Shown piece by piece: positions 8,989 through 17,922 of a stretch of DNA of 38,774 bases. The DNA lies in contig JBAYOW010000019.1 in assembly GCA_041678005.1 (NCBI GenBank), positions 1-38,774 on the forward strand. The letters run 5' to 3'. The notes beneath the pieces were generated by a model. That model saw only the letters and a program-made list of their open reading frames with translations, was not told the origin of the DNA and did not search any database. Each line of letters opens with the position of its first letter. Position 1 is the stretch's first letter. The position numbers and the translations under genes were made by a program. The DNA comes from Sulfurivermis sp041678005 (lineage in GTDB: Bacteria > Pseudomonadota > Gammaproteobacteria > Thiohalomonadales > Thiohalomonadaceae).

Positions 8989-10071
8989 GTGCACAAAAAT
9001 ATTATTGTTGTAGCCACGCTTGCGCTGGCTAGTCTTGTGCTTTCTGCCTGTGCTGGCAACGCTGAACGCAAGGCCGAGTATCAACGTGCCAGCTCGTTGC
9101 CACCACTTGAAATGCCACCTGAACTAAGCGCTCCTGATCTGCGAGGCGAAATGGATTTGCCACAGAGTTATTCATTACAGGAGGAGCAGGGTGGAGGGCA
9201 GCATATAGTGCAGGTCTTGCCGCATCAGGCCAATGTGCAAGTGTTGCGTGATCGTGACCTGCGTTGGTTGCAGATAAATGCCGAGCCAGAGGATATCTGG
9301 GCGCGCTTGCGCAACTTTTGGGCACAGCAGGGTTTGGATATCAAGAAAGACGAACCAAAACTTGGCGTGCTGGAAACACAGTGGGCCGAGAATCGTGCTG
9401 ATGTTCCGGGTGACTGGGTGACCAATCTTGTCAGCAAGGTATTCAAGAATTTTTATTCAGCCCCAACACGCGATATGTTCCGCATGCGAGTTGAGCGTGG
9501 CGCTGAACAAGGAGTTACCGAGATATTTATAACGCATTATGGCATGGCGGAAATACAGCGCGGCAAGGATGAATTTTACGAGACAGTCTGGCAGCCACGA
9601 CCGGCCGATCCTGAGTTGGTAGCCGAGATGCTCAATCGTATGATGATTTATTTTGGCGTGTCCAAGGCGGTGGCCGATAGTCAATTGGCGGCCAAGTCTG
9701 AAGATCCCGGGCCACGTGCAAAATTGCAAGGCCAACAGTTGCAGGTTAATGAATCTTTTGTGCGCACCTGGAGACGGGTGGGTATAGCGCTGGATCGTAT
9801 CGGCTTCCTGGTTGAAGATCGTGATCGTTCGGCAGGTCGGTACTACATACGTCCTGTGGATCAAGTGGCCGAAGCGAAGAAAAAAGGCTTTTTCTCCAGT
9901 CTGTTTTCAAGCAAGGATAAAACCAGGGCAAATGAGCCGACCGCGCGTATCTTGCTACAGAGTAAAGGCGATCAGCTTACTATTGTTACGGTAGAGGCCA
10001 GCGAAGGAGAGCAGGATGGCGCTGAGCAGGCAATGAAGATCTTGCAACAATTAGAAACAGAGCTGCGTTGA
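8989..10071 (+). CDS. bamC: Outer membrane assembly lipoprotein BamC
   Basis: The GTG at 8989 has an ACGAGGGA ribosome site upstream and opens a lipoprotein signal whose lipobox is LSAC, so the mature N-terminus would be Cys21. The next part matches the flexible BamC N-terminus (LPPLEMPPEL and DLPQSY). Two domains follow at about 75-190 and 255-355, corresponding to the two helix-grip folds of NlpB/BamC. BamC is an accessory lipoprotein of the BAM complex that inserts outer-membrane proteins. The product is about 360 residues, near the usual length. The gene follows dapA as in E. coli and Pseudomonas. Confidence 0.9.
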   Translation: MHKNIIVVATLALASLVLSACAGNAERKAEYQRASSLPPLEMPPELSAPDLRGEMDLPQSYSLQEEQGGGQHIVQVLPHQANVQVLRDRDLRWLQINAEPEDIWARLRNFWAQQGLDIKKDEPKLGVLETQWAENRADVPGDWVTNLVSKVFKNFYSAPTRDMFRMRVERGAEQGVTEIFITHYGMAEIQRGKDEFYETVWQPRPADPELVAEMLNRMMIYFGVSKAVADSQLAAKSEDPGPRAKLQGQQLQVNESFVRTWRRVGIALDRIGFLVEDRDRSAGRYYIRPVDQVAEAKKKGFFSSLFSSKDKTRANEPTARILLQSKGDQLTIVTVEASEGEQDGAEQAMKILQQLETELR

Positions 10072-10138
10072 TTTATGTTTGCGTGAATCGTTTTGAGCCT
10101 GCCTGATGGATTGTTTTTCAGCAGATTGTTGGTAATTG

Positions 10139-10897
10139 ATGCGTTTTGCCTCACTTGGCAGTGGCAGCCGTGGTAATGCCACCTTGGTTGAGCAAGATAA
10201 AACCTTGCTGCTGGTTGACTGTGGTTTTTCCCTGCGAGAAACCGAGCGGCGTCTTCTGCGCCTGGGACGTGAGCCGTCACAGGTCACCGCAATATTGCTT
10301 ACTCACGAACATAGTGATCATGCTGCTGGCGTGGATTTGTTTGCCCGCCGTCATGGTGTGCCAATATGGCTGAGTGCCGGCACACGCGCAGCCTGCAACA
10401 AGCTGGAGGCTGACTGCCGAATCTTCAATTCTCATACCTCTTTTGCCGTACATGATATAGAAGTCACACCATTTCCCGTCCCGCATGATGCGCGGGAGCC
10501 TACACAGTTTGTCTTTGGCAATGGCGCTAGACGTATTGGCCTGCTCACCGACACTGGTTCGTTGACACCGCATATCGAGCAGCAACTTACTGCTTGTGAT
10601 GCGTTACTGTTGGAATGTAACCATGACCGTGAGATGTTGTTACATGGGGTCTACCCGCCTTCATTGAAGGCCAGGGTCGATGGTGATTATGGTCATTTGA
10701 ATAATGCGCAAGCGGCTGAGTTGCTGCGTAGAATCGACTATTCTGCATTACAGCATATAGCAGCGGCACATATCAGTGACAAGAACAATACGCCGCAACT
10801 TGTTACCTCCGCCCTGGCGGCCGCACTGGATTGCCAGTCCGAGTGGATAGCAGTGGTGGGACAGGATGATGGTTTGCCCTGGCGCGAATTGATATAA
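10139..10897 (+). CDS. MBL-fold metallohydrolase (YycJ/WalJ-like)
   Basis: A 252-residue metallo-beta-lactamase fold protein. It starts MRFASLGSGSRGNATLV, where SLGSGSRGN is the signature of the YycJ/WalJ group, and has the metal motif LTHEHSDHAAG (about residues 57-67). Further metal ligands are likely in FPVPHDA, LTDTGS and LECNHD. WalJ is a predicted nuclease-like hydrolase; the exact substrate is not settled. From recall, pseudomonads place an orthologue after dapA and bamC, as here. I use the ATG at 10139 rather than the TTG one codon earlier. An A/T stem-loop with a T-run follows. Confidence 0.87.
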   Translation: MRFASLGSGSRGNATLVEQDKTLLLVDCGFSLRETERRLLRLGREPSQVTAILLTHEHSDHAAGVDLFARRHGVPIWLSAGTRAACNKLEADCRIFNSHTSFAVHDIEVTPFPVPHDAREPTQFVFGNGARRIGLLTDTGSLTPHIEQQLTACDALLLECNHDREMLLHGVYPPSLKARVDGDYGHLNNAQAAELLRRIDYSALQHIAAAHISDKNNTPQLVTSALAAALDCQSEWIAVVGQDDGLPWRELI

Positions 10898-10928
10898 GCC
10901 CATAACTGACCAGAATTTTTGCTCTCAG

Positions 10929-10960
10929 TAAACAATCAAATAAATCATTGTTTATTTTTT
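10929..10960 (+). terminator. Possible intrinsic terminator after the metallohydrolase gene
   Basis: TAAACAAT (10929-10936) and ATTGTTTA (10947-10954) form an 8-bp stem with a 10-base loop, followed by six Ts. The stem is A/T-only, so it would be weak. A TATAAT at 10962-10967 just after it may be the -10 of the chemoreceptor promoter, but I see no clear -35. Confidence 0.4.
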
Positions 10961-11030
10961 ATATAATCAGACATGCCAAGGCTGGCCTTTCCTGTGCTGG
11001 GATGCTTGAATAGCCAAGAAGGGGATAATT

Positions 11031-13067
11031 ATGTTTGCACTCATTCAGCCTTTGTTGGCCCGTTATTCCATTCGCACCAAGCTCTGGTTTGGATTTGGCG
11101 TGATACTGGCAATCCTGACGGCGGTGGTACTGACAACCATCAGCAGTCTAAGCACTACGCGCAGCAATATGGCCGATATGGTCGAGCATATCCAGCCCAC
11201 AGTACTGGATGCGCTGGAGTTGGCTACGCGCCTTGAACATACCACTGCCTCACTTGGCTTTTATCTACTCAGTAAAGAGCCACAGCAACGCGAGGATTAT
11301 CTGCAAAACCTGCAACAGGTCAGCGAACTGTTGCGCAACCTGCAGCAGCAACCTTTGATCCAGCAAGACAAGGCACTGGGTAACAAGGTAACTGCAATAG
11401 CTGCCAAGGTAGAAAAATTTGCCACATATCGTGAGCGTATGTTGAAGCTGGCGGTAGATGATGGCGCTAATTTCCCGGCCATGCAATATGCCGGTTTGAA
11501 CGTCAATCCGCTCAGTCAGGAGGCACTGCAACTCTTGTCGCAGATGATCCAGGCGGAACAGGAGGAGCCTGCTAATTCAACCCGCAAGCAACTGATGTTT
11601 CTCTTCAGCGATCTGCGTTATGCATGGACCAATGTAATGAATGGCATCCGCGCTTATCTTGCTTTTCGTATCGACAGTTCTGTGGCTGAAATTCAAATGC
11701 ATCGAGATAGCGTGACCAAGCTGCTTGGGCAACTGGAAGAGCGTGCTGCACAACTCAACTTTGAGCAGCAGGATGCCTTTGAACAGTTTGTCGCCCTGCA
11801 GCAACGCTTCGAAAATAATTTTAACGAAATGCGCCGTTTGCACAGCGGTGATGAATGGCGCACAGATGCCCATTTGGTGCGTAGTGAATTGGGCCCCTTG
11901 CTGACTGAGAGCAAGCATTTGCTCGATGAGTTGGTGCAGGAGTTGAGAACCCGTACAGAGCAGGGCAGCTATAACTTGATTCAGCAAATTGATATGACAC
12001 GCACTGTGGTCATACTGTTATTAATCCTGGGCTTGTTGCTGGGCTTGTTTGGTGCCTGGATTATTAGCCAATTGATCAGCAAGCCATTGCAGATCGCAGT
12101 GCAGACCATGACTGATATTGCCGCAGGTGAAGGTAATCTCGTTTGTCAGTTAAGGGTAGATAGTCGGGATGAACTGGGCCAGTTATGTTCGGCCTTCAAT
12201 CAATTTGTCGCCAAAATTCGCGAGATAGTCAGTCAGGTCAGTAGTTCTACTGCTCAGCTTGCAGCGGCTGCCGAGCAGATGTCACAGATCAGTCTCTCCA
12301 CCAATAATGGTGTGCAGCGACAACAGCATGAAACAGAACAGGTTGCTACAGCCATGAACCAGATGGCAGCAACTGTGCAGGAAATGGTGCAACATGCAAG
12401 TCTGGCCGCAGATTCAGCTGTGCAAGCTGATGCGCAAGCATCAGCTGGTCGACAGACCGTGGCCAAGACGGTGGACAGCATCGATGATTTGGCACAAGCA
12501 GTGGAGCAGGTGGCAGAGGCAATCCATCAGCTTGAAGATGATAGTGATAACATTGGGACTGTCGTCGATGTGATCAGCGGCATTGCCGAGCAGACGAATT
12601 TGCTCGCGCTCAATGCAGCGATTGAGGCGGCGCGTGCTGGTGAGCAAGGGCGTGGCTTTGCCGTTGTAGCCGACGAGGTGCGCACACTTGCCTTGCGCAC
12701 GCAGCAATCCACCACTGAAATCAGGGCGATCATAGAGAAGTTGCAACAAGGTTCCCGTAATGCAGTAGCTATGATTACCAAAGGTCGCGTGCAGGCCAAT
12801 GAGAGCGTTGCACAAGCGGCACAGGCTGGCACGGCCCTGGAGCATATCACTTCTTCAGTTGACAGCATCACTGATATGAATCGTCATATTGCTGATGCTG
12901 CCGTGCAGCAGGAACAAGTGGCCGAGGAAATCAACCGCAATATCGTCAATATAACCAGCGTGGCTGAGCAAACTGCAGAAGGTACACAACAGTTAGCAGC
13001 TGCAAGTCAGCAATTGGCACAGCTCGCCGAGCAGTTGCAGACCATGGTCAGTCAATTCAAGACCTGA
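11031..13067 (+). CDS. Methyl-accepting chemotaxis protein
   Basis: The 678-residue protein has a first membrane helix (about 18-38) and a mainly helical periplasmic sensor domain of almost 285 residues. A second helix (about 326-347), a HAMP domain (348-400) and the long cytoplasmic coiled coil follow. The hairpin tip that contacts CheA and CheW is intact at 519-552 (EQTNLLALNAAIEAARAGEQ and the following GRGFAVVADEVRTLA). The ligand is unknown. There is no C-terminal CheR-binding pentapeptide. An AAGGGG ribosome site precedes the ATG, and the gene is monocistronic with a strong terminator after it. No che genes are nearby, so it must signal to a pathway encoded elsewhere. Confidence 0.93.
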   Translation: MFALIQPLLARYSIRTKLWFGFGVILAILTAVVLTTISSLSTTRSNMADMVEHIQPTVLDALELATRLEHTTASLGFYLLSKEPQQREDYLQNLQQVSELLRNLQQQPLIQQDKALGNKVTAIAAKVEKFATYRERMLKLAVDDGANFPAMQYAGLNVNPLSQEALQLLSQMIQAEQEEPANSTRKQLMFLFSDLRYAWTNVMNGIRAYLAFRIDSSVAEIQMHRDSVTKLLGQLEERAAQLNFEQQDAFEQFVALQQRFENNFNEMRRLHSGDEWRTDAHLVRSELGPLLTESKHLLDELVQELRTRTEQGSYNLIQQIDMTRTVVILLLILGLLLGLFGAWIISQLISKPLQIAVQTMTDIAAGEGNLVCQLRVDSRDELGQLCSAFNQFVAKIREIVSQVSSSTAQLAAAAEQMSQISLSTNNGVQRQQHETEQVATAMNQMAATVQEMVQHASLAADSAVQADAQASAGRQTVAKTVDSIDDLAQAVEQVAEAIHQLEDDSDNIGTVVDVISGIAEQTNLLALNAAIEAARAGEQGRGFAVVADEVRTLALRTQQSTTEIRAIIEKLQQGSRNAVAMITKGRVQANESVAQAAQAGTALEHITSSVDSITDMNRHIADAAVQQEQVAEEINRNIVNITSVAEQTAEGTQQLAAASQQLAQLAEQLQTMVSQFKT

Positions 13068-13091
13068 CAGGATCCTTTATATCAAGATATA

Positions 13092-13122
13092 ACGCCCTGG
13101 TTCATCGCACCAGGGCGTTTTT
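13092..13122 (+). terminator. Intrinsic terminator of the chemoreceptor gene
   Basis: ACGCCCTGG (13092-13100) pairs perfectly with CCAGGGCGT (13110-13118) around a 9-base loop, followed by a T-run. It lies 25 bases after the chemoreceptor stop and before parE, so it insulates the two. Confidence 0.88.
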
Positions 13123-13176
13123 GCGTTAAAATCCCGCCTCCATATGGTTAACTGAATATTTCTCAAGCAAGCAAAT

Positions 13177-15066
13177 ATGCCTAAAAGTAGTTATAACGCC
13201 GAATCCATTGAAGTCCTTGTTGGTCTGGATCCAGTACGCAAGCGTCCGGGCATGTATACCGACACTACCCGCCCCAATCATTTGGCCCAGGAAGTCATCG
13301 ACAACTCGGTGGACGAGGCGATCGCAGGCTATGCGATGAATATTGAAGTGATCCTGCATAAAGATGGTTCTTTGTCGGTCAGCGATAATGGTCGTGGCAT
13401 GCCTGTTGATCTGCATCCAGTTGAGAAAATACCTGGTGTCGAGGTGATACTGACCAAACTGCATGCCGGCGGTAAATTCTCTGACAAAAATTACCAGTTT
13501 TCCGGCGGTCTGCATGGAGTTGGTGTTTCTGTGGTCAATGCCTTGTCAAACCGCCTTGAGGTGTGGGTGCGAAGAGGCGGCAAGGAATACAACATGGTTT
13601 TCAAGGACGGCCGTAAGGTATCGCAGCTACAGGAGACAGGTGAGGTTGGCAGTCGCAAAACTGGCACGACCTTGCGTTTCTGGCCTGATCCACAATTTTT
13701 TGATACAGCAAAGATTTCACGCTCGCGCCTTGAGCATGTGTTGCGCGCCAAGGCCGTGCTTTGTCCTGGTCTGCATATCAGTTTTCTTGACGAGCAGAGC
13801 AATGAGCAGAAAGAATGGTGTTATGCAGATGGCTTGCGGGATTATTTGCTTGATGAGTTGAAGGATGCAGAAGTCCTGCCGGAAGATCCATTCATAGGCA
13901 GCTTTGCCGGTCAGACAGAAGTGGTGGATTGGGCCGTGGTCTGGTTGCCCTCAGGTGGTGAGCCTGTTGCAGAGAGCTATGTAAATCTGATCCCTACTGC
14001 GCTTGGTGGCACGCATGTCAATGGTTTGCGTACTGGTCTTACCGAGGCGATGCGTGAGTTTTGTGAATTCCGCAATCTCCTGCCACGCGGTCTTAAATTA
14101 GCACCGGAAGATGTCTGGGACAAGGTGAGTTATATTCTGTCGGTAAAGTTGTCTAACCCTCAATTTACCGGCCAGACCAAGGAACGTCTTTCATCGCGTG
14201 AGTGTGCATCTTTTGTTGCTGGCGTGGTGAAGGATGCCTTCTCTTTGTGGCTCAATCAGCATGTCGATCTTGGTGAGCGCCTGGCTGAGCTTGCCATCAA
14301 TAATGCCCAAAGTCGTTTGCGCGCTGGCAAGAAGGTGGTACGCAAGAAGATCACACAAGGGCCAGCCTTGCCAGGCAAGCTGGCTGATTGCACCAGTCAG
14401 GATATTACACGCAGCGAATTGTTTCTGGTTGAAGGTGACTCGGCTGGCGGCTCGGCCAAACAGGCTCGTAACAAGGATTTTCAGGCCATCATGCCTTTGC
14501 GTGGCAAAATCCTGAATACCTGGGAAGTTGACCCTGCCGAGGTGTTGGGCTCACAGGAAGTGCATGACATTTCGGTTGCCATTGGCGTCGATCCAGGCTC
14601 GGATGACTTGGCTGGGTTGCGTTACGGCAAGGTATGTATTCTGGCAGATGCCGACTCTGATGGTGCCCATATTGCAACGCTGTTGTGCGCCTTGTTCATG
14701 CGTCATTTCCGTCCTTTGGTGGTAAGTGGACATGTACATGTGGCTATGCCGCCGCTGTATCGTATCGATATCGGCAAGGAAATATATTACGCGCTTGACG
14801 ATGCCGAGAAGCAAGGTGTGATAGATCGCATTACAGCTGAAGGAAAGCGTGGGAAAATCAGTGTGACTCGCTTCAAGGGCCTAGGCGAGATGAACCCGCT
14901 GCAGTTGCGCGAGACTACCCTCGCGCCTGATACCCGTCGTCTGGTGCAGCTTACCATCGAGCCTGACGATGATACCCATCAGTTGCTTGATATGTTGTTG
15001 GCAAAAAAACGTGCCAGTGAGCGCAAGAGCTGGCTCGAACAAAAGGGCGATATGGCTGAGCTATGA
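13177..15066 (+). CDS. parE: DNA topoisomerase IV subunit B
   Basis: The protein is 629 residues, the ParE length rather than the roughly 800 of GyrB. The GHKL ATPase region has VRKRPGMYTDTT, EVIDNSVDEAIAGYA and SDNGRGMP, and SGGLHGVGVSVVNALS closes the lid. The TOPRIM domain has VEGDSAGGSAKQARN near residue 420 and the magnesium-binding DADSDG near 490. With ParC it decatenates replicated chromosomes. Its stop overlaps the next start by 4 bases, so parE, the chelatase gene and parC appear to be one operon. No strong ribosome site precedes the ATG, but the N-terminus matches the family. Confidence 0.95.
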   Translation: MPKSSYNAESIEVLVGLDPVRKRPGMYTDTTRPNHLAQEVIDNSVDEAIAGYAMNIEVILHKDGSLSVSDNGRGMPVDLHPVEKIPGVEVILTKLHAGGKFSDKNYQFSGGLHGVGVSVVNALSNRLEVWVRRGGKEYNMVFKDGRKVSQLQETGEVGSRKTGTTLRFWPDPQFFDTAKISRSRLEHVLRAKAVLCPGLHISFLDEQSNEQKEWCYADGLRDYLLDELKDAEVLPEDPFIGSFAGQTEVVDWAVVWLPSGGEPVAESYVNLIPTALGGTHVNGLRTGLTEAMREFCEFRNLLPRGLKLAPEDVWDKVSYILSVKLSNPQFTGQTKERLSSRECASFVAGVVKDAFSLWLNQHVDLGERLAELAINNAQSRLRAGKKVVRKKITQGPALPGKLADCTSQDITRSELFLVEGDSAGGSAKQARNKDFQAIMPLRGKILNTWEVDPAEVLGSQEVHDISVAIGVDPGSDDLAGLRYGKVCILADADSDGAHIATLLCALFMRHFRPLVVSGHVHVAMPPLYRIDIGKEIYYALDDAEKQGVIDRITAEGKRGKISVTRFKGLGEMNPLQLRETTLAPDTRRLVQLTIEPDDDTHQLLDMLLAKKRASERKSWLEQKGDMAEL

Positions 15067-15437
15067 ATCATTTGCTATTGGTGGCCCATGGTAGCCGCAG
15101 AGCTTCCTCCAATGAAGAGGTGCATCGCCTGGCAGAACAGTTGAAATCATTGGCTGGCACACAGTATGCAGATGTTAGTGCTGCCTTTCTTGAACTTGTC
15201 GAACCCTCGATCCCGGCCGCCATTCAAACGGCCATCGACAAGGCTGCACAAGAGATAATTGTGTTGCCATATTTTTTATCGAGAGGTCGGCATGTAGTGA
15301 CTGATGTGCCGACACAAGTACAGATCAAGCAAACAGAATATCCGCAGGTGAAGATCACCATCGCCCCTTATCTGGGGGCCGAACAGGCATCGCTTGCTGC
15401 TTTGCTACTTGAAATTCTGAGTAAACATCATGAGTGA
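15063..15437 (+). CDS. CbiX-type small sirohydrochlorin cobaltochelatase/ferrochelatase-like protein
   Basis: The 124-residue size and sequence match the small single-domain CbiX/SirB group. The metal-binding histidines are visible: His9 in LLVAHGSRR and His77 in LPYFLSRGRHVVTDVP. Such enzymes insert cobalt or iron into sirohydrochlorin for cobalamin or sirohaem; the metal cannot be told from the sequence. The ATG overlaps the parE stop (ATGA) and the 3' end overlaps the parC start by 8 bases, so translation is probably coupled to both topoisomerase subunits. That position between parE and parC is odd. It may act as a homodimer, as other short forms do. Confidence 0.87.
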   Translation: MNHLLLVAHGSRRASSNEEVHRLAEQLKSLAGTQYADVSAAFLELVEPSIPAAIQTAIDKAAQEIIVLPYFLSRGRHVVTDVPTQVQIKQTEYPQVKITIAPYLGAEQASLAALLLEILSKHHE

Positions 15438-17685
15438 AACAATATTTACAAATCATGAGGGTGTTGAGCGCCTGCCGCTGAAGACCTTTACGGAAAAAGC
15501 GTATTTGGATTATTCCATGTACGTGATCATGGATCGTGCCTTGCCACATATTGGCGATGGTCTGAAGCCGGTGCAGCGGCGTATTGTTTATGCGATGAGT
15601 GAGTTGGGCCTGAAGGCCGGTGCCAAGTATAAAAAATCAGCACGCACGGTTGGTGATGTCCTTGGCAAGTTCCATCCACATGGAGATTCAGCTTGCTATG
15701 AGGCAATGGTGTTGATGGCACAGCCTTTCTCCTATCGATATCCGCTGGTCGATGGTCAGGGCAACTGGGGTTCGCCTGATGATCCAAAATCCTTTGCGGC
15801 AATGCGTTATACCGAGTCGCGTCTTGCCAGATTTGCTGATTTGTTGCTCAACGAAGTGGAGCATGGCACGGTGGATTGGGTGGCCAATTTCGATGGCACG
15901 CTGGAGGAACCAGCATTGTTGCCAGCGCGTGTGCCTAATGTTTTGCTGAATGGCACAACCGGCATTGCGGTTGGCATGGCCACGGATATCCCACCACATA
16001 ATCTGCGTGAAGTGCTAAGTGCATGTGTGCGCCTGCTCGACGAGCCCAAGGCTACAGTAGAACAGTTGTGTGAGCATGTGCAGGGACCTGATTATCCAAC
16101 CGAGGCTGAGGTGATTACTCCACATGCCGCTCTGTTAAAAATGTACCAGACTGGCAATGGCAGCGTGCGTATGCGTGCCCTCTGGGAGCGTGATGATGGT
16201 GAGCTGATTATTACTGCACTGCCGCATCAGGTCTCAGGGGCAAAAATACTGGAACAAATTGCCCAACAGATGCAGCAAAAGAAGTTGCCAATGGTAGAGG
16301 ATCTGCGTGATGAATCAGATCATGAAAATCCAACGCGCCTGGTGATCGTGCAGCGTTCCAATCGCATCAATGATGAAGAGTTGATGCATCATCTATTTGC
16401 CACCACGGATCTCGAACGTAGTTACCGCGTCAATATGAATATACTTGGCCTTGATGGGCGGCCAAGAGTTAAAAACTTGCGGGATTTGCTGACTGAGTGG
16501 CTGACTTTCCGTCTTGCAACAGTGCGGCGGCGGTTGGAATATAGATTAGAAAAGGTGCAGCATCGTTTGCATATACTCGATAGCTTGCTCATTGCCTTCC
16601 TTAACATCGATGAGGTCATCCAGATCATTCGCAATGAAGATGAGCCAAAACCAGTCTTGATGGAGCGTTTTGCTTTGAGCCCAATTCAGGCTGAGGCGAT
16701 TCTTGATTTGAAATTGCGTAACCTGGCCAAACTTGAAGAGATGAAAATCCGTGGCGAGCAGGATGAATTGGCCAAGGAACGCGAGTCCCTGGAAAAAATC
16801 CTCGCATCAGATGCGCGTTTGAAAACATTGGTCAAGAAGGAACTGCTGGCTGACGCAGAAATGTATGGCGATGATCGTCGCTCACCCCTGGTGGCACGCA
16901 CCGTGGCACAGGCCATGCAAGAGAATGCCTTGATCAGTGCCGAGCCGGTAACTGTAGTATTGTCGGAAAAGGCCTGGGTTCGTGCTGCCAAGGGACACGA
17001 TATCGATCCGCTTGCGCTAAGTTACAAGGCAGGCGATGGATTCAAGGACGCAGCGCGTGGCAAGAGCAATCAGCTTGTCTGCTTTATCGATTCCACTGGT
17101 CGCAGTTATTCCTTGCCTGCCCATACCTTGCCTGCGGCACGTGGTCAGGGTGAGCCCTTGTCAGGACGAGTCAATCCGATTGCCGGTGCTACATTTGAGA
17201 GCGTACTTATGGGTGAGGATGAAAATTTGATCCTGTTGGCCTCTGACGCAGGTTATGGTTTTGTCGCCAAGTTATCTGATCTGCATACCCGCAACAAGGC
17301 TGGCAAGAGCGTGCTCACCTTGCCCAGTGGTGCCAAGGTTTTGCCGCCACAGAAGGTAAATGACTACGCCAGTGACAAGATTGTGGTCGTTACCAATGAC
17401 GGGCGTTTGTTGCTGTTCCCGATCAGTGAGTTGCCGCTAATGCCGCGTGGCAAGGGCAATAAGATAATCGGTATTCCATCTGGCAAGGCTTCCTTGCGTG
17501 AAGAGTATGTCCTTGCTGTTGCTGTAATTCCGGTAAATGGTGCAGTGACCTTGTTTGCCGGTAAACGTCACATCACCTTGAAGTCATCGGATCTTGAGCA
17601 TTATGCAGGTCAACGCGGTCGGCATGGACATAAATTACCACGTGGATTTCAGCGTGTAGATGGCATGATGGGTGGGGAAAAATGA
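15430..17685 (+). CDS. parC: DNA topoisomerase IV subunit A
   Basis: The 751-residue protein carries the ParC breakage-reunion domain with catalytic Tyr127 in FAAMRYTESRL. The quinolone-resistance region HPHGDSACYEAM has the wild-type serine (87) and glutamate (91), matching E. coli Ser80 and Glu84, so no target mutation is seen there. A C-terminal DNA-wrapping domain follows, with repeated GRxxxFP-like blades such as NDGRLLLFPISELP. With ParE it decatenates chromosomes. The start lies inside the end of the chelatase gene, 8 bases before its stop. Confidence 0.95.
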   Translation: MSETIFTNHEGVERLPLKTFTEKAYLDYSMYVIMDRALPHIGDGLKPVQRRIVYAMSELGLKAGAKYKKSARTVGDVLGKFHPHGDSACYEAMVLMAQPFSYRYPLVDGQGNWGSPDDPKSFAAMRYTESRLARFADLLLNEVEHGTVDWVANFDGTLEEPALLPARVPNVLLNGTTGIAVGMATDIPPHNLREVLSACVRLLDEPKATVEQLCEHVQGPDYPTEAEVITPHAALLKMYQTGNGSVRMRALWERDDGELIITALPHQVSGAKILEQIAQQMQQKKLPMVEDLRDESDHENPTRLVIVQRSNRINDEELMHHLFATTDLERSYRVNMNILGLDGRPRVKNLRDLLTEWLTFRLATVRRRLEYRLEKVQHRLHILDSLLIAFLNIDEVIQIIRNEDEPKPVLMERFALSPIQAEAILDLKLRNLAKLEEMKIRGEQDELAKERESLEKILASDARLKTLVKKELLADAEMYGDDRRSPLVARTVAQAMQENALISAEPVTVVLSEKAWVRAAKGHDIDPLALSYKAGDGFKDAARGKSNQLVCFIDSTGRSYSLPAHTLPAARGQGEPLSGRVNPIAGATFESVLMGEDENLILLASDAGYGFVAKLSDLHTRNKAGKSVLTLPSGAKVLPPQKVNDYASDKIVVVTNDGRLLLFPISELPLMPRGKGNKIIGIPSGKASLREEYVLAVAVIPVNGAVTLFAGKRHITLKSSDLEHYAGQRGRHGHKLPRGFQRVDGMMGGEK

Positions 17686-17766
17686 TAGCCACAAATGGTG
17701 ATTTAGCCAAAGGGCAGAGCAAAATCATACTTGATTACTTTTTAACAAAAAAGCAGTTTTTTCTGG

Positions 17767-17786
17767 ATTCCCGCCTGCGCGGGAAT
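17767..17786. repeat. Short intergenic palindrome ATTCCCGC-CTGC-GCGGGAAT
   Basis: A perfect 8-bp stem with a 4-base loop, about 80 bases after parC. The ATTCCC-N8-GGGAAT core is the form of the neisserial dRS3 element, and similar palindromes are scattered between genes in many proteobacteria. No T-run follows it. It may be a dispersed repeat or act as an mRNA 3' stabiliser. Only this copy was noticed in the window. Confidence 0.6.
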
Positions 17787-17836
17787 AACAGTTCTGAGTT
17801 GAGCGCTTGCTTGATGGCTTAACGTCGTTATGACAC

Positions 17837-17865
17837 CAACATCAGCTGTAACACAACATCAGCTG
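17837..17865. repeat. 12-bp direct repeat CAACATCAGCTG, two copies 17 bp apart
   Basis: Copies lie at 17837-17848 and 17854-17865 in the 237-base gap between the convergent parC and lipoprotein genes. The function is unknown and chance cannot be excluded. The rest of the gap holds the palindrome at 17767 and the stem-loop at 17883. Confidence 0.5.
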
Positions 17866-17882
17866 GGGGAATATCTACATCC

Positions 17883-17909
17883 GGCGCAATGCCCGTTGGT
17901 TATTGCGCC
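17883..17909 (-). terminator. Stem-loop between convergent genes, possible terminator for the cyclase operon
   Basis: GGCGCAAT (17883-17890) and ATTGCGCC (17902-17909) make a perfect 8-bp stem with an 11-base loop, 13 bases past the lipoprotein stop. Neither side has a clear T-run, so intrinsic termination is uncertain. Confidence 0.4.
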
Positions 17910-17922
17910 CTACCTGACTGAT

